Position numbers and translations under genes: made by a program. The notes beneath the pieces were generated by a model. It searched no databases. It saw only the letters and a list, made by a program, of their open reading frames with translations, and was not told the DNA's origin. Below are positions 7,059 to 12,303 of a DNA stretch of 14,801 nt, piece by piece. The DNA lies in the NCBI GenBank assembly GCA_026395095.1, contig JAPLZI010000062.1, positions 7,783 to 22,583 of the forward strand, in the 5' to 3' direction. The stretch comes from Candidatus Tayloriibacteriota bacterium. Lineage in GTDB: Bacteria > Patescibacteriota > Minisyncoccia > Phycocordibacterales > PALSA-1337. Within the stretch, counting starts at the first letter, position 1. Every line of letters begins with the position of its first letter.

Positions 7059-7965
7059 ATGTTTAAAAAACCAAAAATAATAGTCATTCTCGGTTCCACT
7101 TCATCTGGTAAGAGTGACCTTGCGGTTGAACTGGCACTGAAATTCAACGGCGAAGTTGTTTCGGCTGATTCTAGGCAGGTTTATCGAGGCTTGAATATCG
7201 GAACCGGTAAAATCACTACGGCTGAAATGAAGGGGGTACCGCATCACTGTCTGGACATTGCGGACCCGAACGAGCGCTTCACGGCCATGAATTGGAAAAC
7301 AGCCGCCGAAGCCGCAATCATCGCGCGACAGGTTACCAATAATTTGTGGCGGAACCGGCTTCTATATATCCGCGCTTGTCGACGACCTCGGGTTTCCAGA
7401 GGTTGAGGCCGACACGGAGGAACAAAAAAAGCTCGAACAGAGGACGGTCGAGGAATTATTCGAGGAATTGAAGCGGTTGGACCCGGCTCGTGCAGCTACT
7501 ATTGATCTCAAGAATAAACGCCGCCTGTCGCGCGCGATCCTCATAGCTCGCAAGCTCGGATCTGTGCCGCTTATTTCAAAACCATTGGAGCCAAAACACG
7601 ACGCACTTTTAATTGGCATAGCTGTTCCAGACCACATACTTCGAGAGCGCATCAACGCTCGTCTGAAATCACGCCTCGATGCAGGAATGATAAAAGAAGT
7701 CGAAACACTCCACCAAACACCACCCGATGGCGCTGGACTCTCATACGAACGCCTAGACGAGCTCGGACTGGAGTATCGCTATGTCGCCCAGCATTTACAG
7801 CAGAGACTTTCATACGCAGATATGGTCAGCTTGCTTTCCACTCGCATTTGGCAATACGCCAAGCGTCAGAAAACCTGGTTCAAGAAAGACGCACGAATTA
7901 AATGGTTTGCGCCAGTTGCACGCGCTGAAATCGAAACCGCAATCACTTCATTTCTTGCGTCTTAG
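7059..7965 (+). pseudogene. miaA: tRNA dimethylallyltransferase MiaA, split by a frameshift
   Basis: MiaA transfers a dimethylallyl group to A37 of tRNAs that read UNN codons. The first frame (7059-7406) gives the P-loop GSTSSGKS (11-18), DSRQVYRGLNIGTGK and PHHCLDI, then leaves the family pattern after about residue 91. From about 7330 the family pattern resumes in another frame: LPIICGGTGFYISALVDDLG, LDPARAATIDLKNKRRLSRA, DELGLEYRYVAQHL and YAKRQKTWFKKD, ending at 7965. Together they make a full-length MiaA of about 301-302 residues with no other damage, so one net base gain (or loss of two) near 7323-7335 explains the break. Family spacing (usually ARGKLPII) slightly favours loss of two bases. 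A sequencing or assembly error and a real mutation are both possible. It lies 10 nt after the EEP gene and overlaps rarA by 18 bp, tail to tail. Confidence 0.9.
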
Positions 7966-9111
7966 ATACTTCTTCCCTTTTAATTTATCTGGCAAAAGAC
8001 TGTCTACCTTGTCGCCCGGCTTTTTCGGGTACATCTCATAACCTTTGCCATAATTTAATTCCTTCATCAGTTTCGTCGGTGCATTTCTGATCTTCAAGGG
8101 TACAGGCAAGTTCCCTGTCTTCTTCACATCATCAAGCGCCTCAAAATACCCTTCATAGGCACTCCTATCCTTTGCCGCCAAAGCTAAATACGCAGTCCCA
8201 TGGGCTAGATTTATTTGAGCCTCCGGTAAACCGATAACCTCGACAGCTCTGAAGACAGCATTTGCCACTACTAGAGCCGTCGGCGCAGCCAGTCCAATAT
8301 CTTCTGACGCAAATACAACCATCCTCCTTGCAATAAACTTCGGATCCTCACCACCCTCGATCATTCGTGCGAGATAATACAATGCCGCGTCAGCATCCCC
8401 TGCACGCATGCTTTTTATGTACGCCGAAATAGTGTCATAGTGCTCCTCCCCCTTTTTATCAAACCTGATGAAAGCATGCTCGAATGTATTCTTGAGATTC
8501 TCTAGGGTGATAGTTCCGTAGAGCCGTTTGCAGTTCTCAATAGCAGTTATAGCTATGCGGGCATCGCCGTTCGCGAGCGCCACGAGCCAATCCTCGGCCA
8601 CCTTGGGCACCTTCATCTTCGTGCGCTTTACGATGGCGCGCAGGTCATCTTCAGTGAGAGACTTGAGCACGAATACACGGCACCGAGATAAGAGTGCTGG
8701 AATGACCTCGAAGCTAGGATTCTCGGTGGTGGCGCCGATCAAAGTTAGCCTACCGCTTTCCACATGAGGCAAAAGAAAATCCTGTTGGGCTTTATTGAAT
8801 CTGTGGATCTCATCTAGAAATAGCACCTTGGGTCGTTCCTCGAGCAGTGTATCTGGTTCATCTAGGATTTTCCGTATATCATCCTTCCCCGCCGAAACCG
8901 CCGAAAGTTCATAAAACCTCGCGTGCAAAGCGTTCGCATATATTCTCGCAATCGTCGTCTTTCCAGTCCCAGGTGGCCCCCAGAGCACGAATGAGAACAG
9001 GTGTTTGTCCTCTATCGCCTTACGCAAAGGTTTCCCCGGGCCCACCAAGTGCTCCTGCCCCACGAACTCCTTCAAGCTCTGCGGTCGTATTTTATTCGCT
9101 AGGGGTTCCAT
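7948..9111 (-). CDS. rarA: Replication-associated recombination protein RarA (MgsA)
   Basis: RarA is a clamp-loader-like AAA+ ATPase that acts at stalled replication forks. The 387 residues begin MEPLANKIRPQSLKEFVGQEHLVG as in the family. The AAA+ motifs are complete: Walker A GPPGTGKT (45-52), Walker B LFLDEIHRFNK with D100-E101, sensor 1 GATTEN (127-131), arginine finger in LLSRCR (R143) and a GDAR sensor 2. The C-terminal tetramerisation half is present (EGGEDPKFIARRMVVFASEDIGLA, then the KGYEMYP tail). AGGAG lies 12 nt before the ATG, a rather long spacing. The GrpB-like gene ends 15 nt upstream on the same strand, so read-through is likely. Its last 18 bp overlap the convergent miaA. Confidence 0.96.
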   Translation of the reverse strand: MEPLANKIRPQSLKEFVGQEHLVGPGKPLRKAIEDKHLFSFVLWGPPGTGKTTIARIYANALHARFYELSAVSAGKDDIRKILDEPDTLLEERPKVLFLDEIHRFNKAQQDFLLPHVESGRLTLIGATTENPSFEVIPALLSRCRVFVLKSLTEDDLRAIVKRTKMKVPKVAEDWLVALANGDARIAITAIENCKRLYGTITLENLKNTFEHAFIRFDKKGEEHYDTISAYIKSMRAGDADAALYYLARMIEGGEDPKFIARRMVVFASEDIGLAAPTALVVANAVFRAVEVIGLPEAQINLAHGTAYLALAAKDRSAYEGYFEALDDVKKTGNLPVPLKIRNAPTKLMKELNYGKGYEMYPKKPGDKVDSLLPDKLKGKKYLRRKK

Positions 9112-9126
9112 GCGGACAGTATACTC

Positions 9127-9648
9127 CTACTTTGCTCTACTCATAATATCATTGATAAATTCAATTTTTCTTCGATAGTAAGCTCTGTTAGAATGACCAG
9201 CAGCGTCTTCTTTTAATTTTCTGTATTGTTCTAGAGCATCTGGATGTTTTTTCATGTACTCGTAAAAGATCTCATTATTTGTCCAGCTTTTACATGATTC
9301 ATTAACCACCATAATTTCTAACTTAGTTCCATCAACGGACAGGATAAACTTCGTTCTTTCCAATGGATAGACACTGTAGGGTTTGCCGAATTTAATTTGC
9401 ATCTCAGAGACAACATGATCAAACCTTTTGGCAGATACTGGGATGTAGATATCAATTTCAGGTTGACCAGATATACCAAGTGCTGAAGCGCCGCGATGCA
9501 AAACCTCTGTTTCATTTCCAAGTAGAGACTGAATCTGTCTTTTTATATTCTCAAATTTTTGATCTGACTTTGGATCAAACGGAACAATTTTTACACTACC
9601 TGTGTCAGACAGATGACTAAGCCATTCTTCTTGTTCCCTCGTGATCAT
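9127..9648 (-). CDS. GrpB-like nucleotidyltransferase-fold protein
   Basis: This 173-residue protein matches the GrpB / UPF0157 pattern, a nucleotidyltransferase-fold family without a firmly known role. Visible hallmarks are VKIVPFDPKSDQKFENIKRQIQ (about 19-40), HRGASALGISGQPEIDIYIPV (about 51-71, equivalent to the family's HiGSTAvpGl..KPiIDi) and the closing YYRRKIEFINDIM. The family's GST is GAS here and its Lys-Pro is Gln-Pro, so it is a diverged member. It lies between a phosphatase-gene remnant and rarA on the same strand, 15 nt from rarA. No clear Shine-Dalgarno was found; a GAGGTG is 16 nt from the ATG. Identification rests on motif resemblance only. Confidence 0.75.
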   Translation of the reverse strand: MITREQEEWLSHLSDTGSVKIVPFDPKSDQKFENIKRQIQSLLGNETEVLHRGASALGISGQPEIDIYIPVSAKRFDHVVSEMQIKFGKPYSVYPLERTKFILSVDGTKLEIMVVNESCKSWTNNEIFYEYMKKHPDALEQYRKLKEDAAGHSNRAYYRRKIEFINDIMSRAK

Positions 9649-9658
9649 ATATAATTCT

Positions 9659-9728
9659 TTATCTCACCTCATACCTCCACCCTGCTGCCATTTGAAATGA
9701 GTGGCCACGAGCTTTTCGAGTGGCACGA
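9659..9728 (-). pseudogene. 3' remnant of a second histidine phosphatase gene
   Basis: Read on the minus strand, this stretch encodes VPLEKLVATHFKWQ, identical to the last part of the intact phosphatase gene (10526-11056). Over the 14 matching codons the two copies differ at five bases, all third positions and all synonymous (Val, Ala, Thr, Phe, Gln codons). After that, restoring one base in a GGG run continues as QGWRYEVR and a stop, similar to the intact QPGWVYQL. The remnant starts abruptly next to the stop codon of the 56-residue gene. It is therefore the tail of a formerly functional, diverged paralogue whose body is gone. Confidence 0.85.
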
Positions 9729-9899
9729 CTATCCAGCATCAACCTCGCTCATCAGCTTACGTTGATCTTTATTGGCTAGTTCGGCAGCTTTTGTCAGAAT
9801 TTTCACCTGTTCCTTAGGTGTTGCACTTCGAAAAAACTCAGCAAAATGGCCGGTTTCCTTCGTCTCTTCCTTCTTTTTGAATATATCCACGATTTTCAT
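9729..9899 (-). CDS. 56-residue protein translationally coupled to the zeta-like kinase
   Basis: I do not recognise this family with certainty. The ORF opens MKIVDIFKKKEETKETGHF and ends KDQRKLMSEVDAG, followed by TAG. It is highly charged, has no Cys or membrane segment, and looks helical throughout (EFFRSATPKEQVKILTKAAELANK). Its ATG (9897-9899) shares bases with the TGA of the zeta-like gene as ATGA, a 4-nt overlap typical of translational coupling. That overlap, an intact reading frame and the amphipathic composition argue that it is real despite its size. It may be a partner or antitoxin of the kinase, or simply a conserved companion; classical epsilon antitoxins are larger and encoded upstream of zeta. 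A phosphatase-gene remnant begins right after its stop. Confidence 0.75.
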   Translation of the reverse strand: MKIVDIFKKKEETKETGHFAEFFRSATPKEQVKILTKAAELANKDQRKLMSEVDAG

Positions 9900-10504
9900 A
9901 GCATTTTTTCTAGGTCATCTCTAGTATACGACTCCGAAACATAGCGGTCAATTGTAGCTTCATCCATGATTAGCTTATTAACTGACTCAACGGCGTTTGT
10001 AGTAAAATCCTTCTTGACGACATATATAATCACTTTGTTTCCGAATGTCTCCGATATTTTTTGAACAGTAACTCTGGCATTTAGAATAAGCCTATTATGT
10101 TCTATAGACCTCTGAACATTCGATATGGCTTTCTCGTATTTAGTAAATGTACCATCAAGTATAAACGACTGATTATTATGGAGGAGGAGATCATGCATCT
10201 TTTCCACAACTAGGGATATTGCGCCCTGAAATAAGAATGAATTGCTTCCTGTGTATCCAGGAATCAAGGGGCGTATCTCATCACCATCAATTCTCACAAC
10301 TCTAAATTCATCGTCCCTTTCCAAAAGGTCGATCAGGTTTCTTGAATACTCAGTCTTACCGGCACCAGGCGAACCAGCCATAAATACAGATATTGGAAAC
10401 TTATCTGGCCTATATTTAGCAGGATCTGTCAGCTCACGAGCCAACCGAACTTTATTTTTCTTAGCAAAAGCAAGCGCTTGTGCGCGTATTTCTTCATCAT
10501 TCAT
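9896..10504 (-). CDS. Zeta-toxin-like P-loop kinase, apparently shortened
   Basis: The 202-residue protein resembles zeta toxins, kinases that phosphorylate UDP-N-acetylglucosamine and thereby block wall synthesis. The N-terminal ELTDPAKYRPDKFPISVFMAG leads into Walker A GSPGAGKT (44-51). RIDGDEIRPLIPGYTG (71-86) supplies the expected acidic and Arg residues, and FILDGTF (114-120) is the core strand. After QRSIEHNRLI (about 131-140) the chain jumps to LNARVTVQKISETFGNKVIIYVVKKD. From memory of the family, about 35-40 residues (the strand with YVYQDP and the following helix with REE..GR) lie between these segments, so an in-frame internal deletion is likely and activity is doubtful. A TATAAT -10 ends 7 nt before the ATG, predicting a leaderless mRNA. 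The phosphatase gene ends 21 nt upstream and the 56-residue gene overlaps the stop. Confidence 0.82.
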   Translation of the reverse strand: MNDEEIRAQALAFAKKNKVRLARELTDPAKYRPDKFPISVFMAGSPGAGKTEYSRNLIDLLERDDEFRVVRIDGDEIRPLIPGYTGSNSFLFQGAISLVVEKMHDLLLHNNQSFILDGTFTKYEKAISNVQRSIEHNRLILNARVTVQKISETFGNKVIIYVVKKDFTTNAVESVNKLIMDEATIDRYVSESYTRDDLEKML

Positions 10505-10511
10505 AGCAGGA

Positions 10512-10539
10512 ATTATACTCTCAAATCAGAGCTGGTAAA
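10512..10539 (-). promoter_or_regulatory. Promoter of the zeta-like gene
   Basis: On the minus strand, TTTACC (10534-10539, four of six), a 16-bp spacer and a perfect TATAAT (10512-10517). It overlaps the last codons of the phosphatase gene. The -10 ends 7 nt before the ATG, so the transcript is leaderless or nearly so. Confidence 0.6.
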
Positions 10540-11056
10540 CCCACCCCGGTTGCCATTTAAAATGCGTAGCGACGAGCTTTTCGAGTGGCACGCCATTCAC
10601 AACATGTTCGATGCCGTATTGCGTCGCACGGTGGCCGATGATCATGACCCGCTTGCCATCGTAGTCACGCTTAAGGTCGTCTAGGAATGACTTCATACGC
10701 GCCGTGGTCTCGGTATAGCTCTCGCCGTTCGGGAATGGCACATCGATGTGCTTGGGCTTATCCGCGTCTACAATTTCCGATGGTTTCTGCGTCAAATCGC
10801 CATAATCGCATTCACGCAGGAGTGCATCGCGGATGATGGGCCACTTCGTACCGAACCCGATCTCGGCGCTCTTGTAGGCGCGCTGTAGGTCAGAACAGAA
10901 TATCGCATCGAAATGATCGTCCTTGTAACGCTCACCCATTTCCTTTGATTGTTGCTCACCCAAAGGTGAATGCGCCACATCATTCCAGCCTGATGAGAGG
11001 TGGGCTTCATTGTCGAATGTAGTACCGTGAGCTTCAAAAATAAGGGTTACTGACAT
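10526..11056 (-). CDS. Histidine phosphatase family protein with AHG in place of RHG
   Basis: The 176-residue product has the layout of the phosphoglycerate-mutase-like histidine phosphatases. The nucleophile motif is FEAHGTTFDNE, so the usual Arg before the catalytic His is Ala (A9-H10). SGWNDVAHSPLGEQQ, FCSDLQRAYKSAE (R59), RECDYGD (E82) and MIIGHRAT (H142) supply the remaining expected positions. The second His and the second Arg are kept, so some hydrolase activity is possible, but phosphate binding should differ. I chose the ATG at 11056 because it gives the short N-terminus usual in the family and a leader of about 19 nt; an in-frame ATG at 11074 would add MYYLSI and sit at the predicted transcription start. 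A second, nearly lost copy lies at 9659-9728. The zeta-like gene follows 21 nt downstream. Substrate unknown. Confidence 0.87.
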   Translation of the reverse strand: MSVTLIFEAHGTTFDNEAHLSSGWNDVAHSPLGEQQSKEMGERYKDDHFDAIFCSDLQRAYKSAEIGFGTKWPIIRDALLRECDYGDLTQKPSEIVDADKPKHIDVPFPNGESYTETTARMKSFLDDLKRDYDGKRVMIIGHRATQYGIEHVVNGVPLEKLVATHFKWQPGWVYQL

Positions 11057-11058
11057 GA

Positions 11059-11086
11059 TTGACAGATAATACAACAGATGTATTAT
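11059..11086 (+). promoter_or_regulatory. Strong promoter of the orphan small RNA
   Basis: A perfect TTGACA (11059-11064), a 16-bp spacer and TATTAT (11081-11086, five of six). Predicted start near 11093. No plus-strand gene lies between this promoter and the terminator at 11172-11213. Confidence 0.7.
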
Positions 11087-11087
11087 A
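11082..11087 (-). promoter_or_regulatory. -10 element of the phosphatase operon
   Basis: On the minus strand this reads TATAAT, using almost the same bases as the plus-strand -10 TATTAT. The two divergent promoters therefore share one -10 region and may compete. No good -35 is visible on this strand. Confidence 0.45.
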
Positions 11088-11092
11088 GCGTC

Positions 11093-11213
11093 CAGACACT
11101 TTTACCATCATCATGCATACGTCTACCGCAAATCCGGGCGACATCATGTAAACGAGAGCAGGGTGATGGTAGCGCCGGCGTGGGGATTCTGTCTCCGGCC
11201 GGCGCCTTTTTTT
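11093..11213 (+). ncRNA. Candidate small RNA of about 120 nt with its own promoter and terminator
   Basis: The sequence between a near-consensus promoter and a strong intrinsic terminator can form a closing stem, ACCATCA (11104-11110) with TGATGGT (11164-11170), followed directly by the terminator hairpin. A 12-codon ORF (11113-11151, MHTSTANPGDIM) lies inside, so a leader peptide is an alternative reading, though the next gene is 87 nt beyond the terminator and has its own candidate promoter. It matches no RNA family I can recall: the SRP RNA apical motif, tmRNA and RNase P signatures were not found. Transcription and structure are predicted, not shown. Confidence 0.55.
11172..11213 (+). terminator. 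Strong intrinsic terminator of the orphan small RNA
   Basis: GCGCCGGC (11172-11179) pairs perfectly with GCCGGCGC (11198-11205). An inner GGGGA/TCTCC stem follows, and seven T residues end it (11207-11213). It works only on the plus strand. Confidence 0.9.
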
Positions 11214-11246
11214 ATCCTCATTATCAAATTTGACAAGGCAACATAT

Positions 11247-11275
11247 TTGACAAGGGGACCAATTGAGTGTAGTTT
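11247..11275 (+). promoter_or_regulatory. Candidate promoter of the gene at 11300
   Basis: TTGACA (11247-11252), 17 bp, then a weak TAGTTT (11270-11275). The -35 belongs to the second of two TTTGACAAGG direct repeats (11229-11238 and 11246-11255) set 17 bp apart. The leader would be about 18 nt. Confidence 0.35.
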
Positions 11276-11299
11276 TCATACCCGAACCCTTGAAAAAAT

Positions 11300-11698
11300 A
11301 TGAATGTTAATTCGGAGCTCAAAGGCGACGTTTATGTCGTAATATCAGAGAGCCGGGTACATCCCGTTGCACTGCAAATGAATGGCGATGGATTCGTCTT
11401 CGCCTGCAGAAGTCAGAAGGATTCCTTCCCCGAGGATGTCACTCCCGAGGACCCGCTGTACAATTGCGGGCTCTCCAGAGAGCTATGCAGCACGATCGGC
11501 TATTACGATGTCGTGCACAATGCGCCACACGGCCGAACTCTTTCTCTCCATGCCAACAGCAAACCTATCGGGGTATTCATTCCCCGTGGCGTGAGTAAAA
11601 AGAAGGTTGCCGATGATCTGCGCCGCCGTTTCGGAGCTGGCACGATCCTGCTCAAACCAGACCCGTCATTTGTTGCCGAACCGTGTCGCTCACCGTAA
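11300..11698 (+). CDS. Hypothetical protein, 132 residues
   Basis: I do not recognise this protein. It is soluble-looking, with no signal peptide or membrane segment. The N-terminal part alternates polar and hydrophobic residues (DVYVVISESRVHPVALQMNGDGFVFACR), suggesting beta strands. A middle section is acidic and Pro-rich (PEDVTPEDPLYNC, 45-56). A later stretch reads KPIGVFIPRGVSKKKVADDLRRRFGAGTILLKPD (88-121), strand then helix. Cysteines lie at 36, 56, 63 and 129 and histidines at 21, 73, 77 and 84, without an obvious metal-site spacing. A TTGACA-based promoter upstream and a strong terminator downstream frame it as a one-gene unit. No Shine-Dalgarno is seen. An inverted repeat straddles its stop codon. 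Support is reading-frame integrity, codon-like composition and clear transcription signals. Confidence 0.75.
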   Translation: MNVNSELKGDVYVVISESRVHPVALQMNGDGFVFACRSQKDSFPEDVTPEDPLYNCGLSRELCSTIGYYDVVHNAPHGRTLSLHANSKPIGVFIPRGVSKKKVADDLRRRFGAGTILLKPDPSFVAEPCRSP

Positions 11699-11708
11699 TG
11701 GTTCGGCA
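11674..11708. repeat. 9-bp inverted repeat around a stop codon
   Basis: TGCCGAACC (11674-11682) and GGTTCGGCA (11700-11708) are perfect complements separated by 17 bases that contain the TAA of the preceding gene (11696-11698). There is no T run right after it, and a separate terminator follows 27 bases later. Confidence 0.55.
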
Positions 11709-11734
11709 CTGAGTATTTGTTCCTTTGTTTGTAA

Positions 11735-11764
11735 CCCCCCGTGGATTTTCCGCGGGGTTTTTTT
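11735..11764 (+). terminator. Intrinsic terminator after the gene at 11300
   Basis: CCCCGTGGA (11737-11745) pairs with TCCGCGGGG (11749-11757) with one G-T pair and a TTT loop. Seven T residues follow. Confidence 0.9.
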
Positions 11765-11776
11765 ATTTGTGTAGCA

Positions 11777-11782
11777 TATAAT
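11777..11782 (+). promoter_or_regulatory. -10 element upstream of the gene at 11861
   Basis: A perfect TATAAT just after the preceding terminator. Transcription should start near 11789. The motif CAAGAATTTCTGCA begins exactly 8 nt after it, as at the response regulator promoter. A second possible -35, TTGACA at 11810-11815, with weak TAAGGT at 11833-11838, could give a shorter transcript. Confidence 0.45.
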
Positions 11783-11790
11783 TTTGTCAC

Positions 11791-11804
11791 CAAGAATTTC
11801 TGCA
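11791..11804 (+). repeat. Shared 14-base leader motif, copy 2
   Basis: An exact second copy of CAAGAATTTCTGCA (first at 3929-3942), again 8 nt downstream of a -10 hexamer. The last base is also the A of a possible upstream ATG at 11804. Confidence 0.5.
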
Positions 11805-11860
11805 TGTCATTGACACATTTTCATCCATATATTAAGGTTCTAACGAACCCCAGCACCCTT

Positions 11861-12244
11861 ATGCCAAATAATAGTACCGAATTGTTTACTCCCGCAGGTC
11901 GCCGAGCTATGTGCGAACTGCTTCAGCCGTTAGATGTTACAGTATGCGGGGATGATTTCCTCGACACAGATTTGGATGTACCCATCACCGACGAAGGAGC
12001 TGTGGACATCATTAAGCGGAGACTTGACGAGCGCGCCGCTCTCCTCGATAAAGCTGAAATTGCTCTCGGACTTAGTATCGGTGCCTACACTTTTCGCGGC
12101 ACTGGTCATCCAAGTTTTCTGGAAACTACCGCGTCCGCCGCCGAACTCCTCGGCGAACTGCGCACTGCTCGCGAGGCCGCTCACCGTGAGCTCGACCCGC
12201 AAGTTGAAGAGAGTTTCGCAGCAGTACACGAATTCTCTGATTAA
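11861..12244 (+). CDS. Hypothetical acidic protein, 127 residues
   Basis: I do not recognise this protein. From MPNNSTELFTPAGRRAMCELLQPLDV it passes through an acidic segment (DDFLDTDLDVPITDEG, 31-46) to a mainly helical C-terminal part rich in Ala, Glu and Arg (DIIKRRLDERAALLDKAEIALG, then AAELLGELRTAREAAHRELD). It has no membrane segment or signal peptide. The start is uncertain: an in-frame ATG at 11804 would add 19 residues (MSLTHFHPYIKV...). I prefer 11861 because the added residues look unlike the rest and a small hairpin (GGTTC-TAAC-GAACC, 11836-11849) lies just before it. It shares a leader motif with the response regulator gene and ends in its own terminator, which touches the lexA stop. 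Confidence 0.7.
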   Translation: MPNNSTELFTPAGRRAMCELLQPLDVTVCGDDFLDTDLDVPITDEGAVDIIKRRLDERAALLDKAEIALGLSIGAYTFRGTGHPSFLETTASAAELLGELRTAREAAHRELDPQVEESFAAVHEFSD

Positions 12245-12275
12245 GCGGCCACAACTTCGTGACCCATCCCTCCAT

Positions 12276-12303
12276 GCTCAGCCTACCCAGGTTGAGCTTT
12301 TTT
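12276..12303 (+). terminator. Intrinsic terminator after the gene at 11861
   Basis: GCTCAGCCT (12276-12284) pairs with AGGTTGAGC (12289-12297) with one G-T pair and an ACCC loop. Six T residues follow (12298-12303) and run into the lexA stop codon on the other strand. Confidence 0.9.

Noticed and set aside
7330..7345. Programmed ribosomal frameshifting in miaA
   Set aside because: I see no slippery heptamer, pseudoknot or Shine-Dalgarno-like stimulator at the break, and MiaA is not known to use one.
11034..11279. An 81-residue minus-strand ORF over the small RNA region
   Set aside because: It covers a promoter, a terminator hairpin and the phosphatase start in another frame, and its composition is not protein-like.
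11836..11849. GGTTC-TAAC-GAACC as a second LexA site
   Set aside because: The half-sites point outward (GTTC-N4-GAAC), the reverse of GAAC-N4-GTTC. It is better read as a small RNA hairpin before the start codon.
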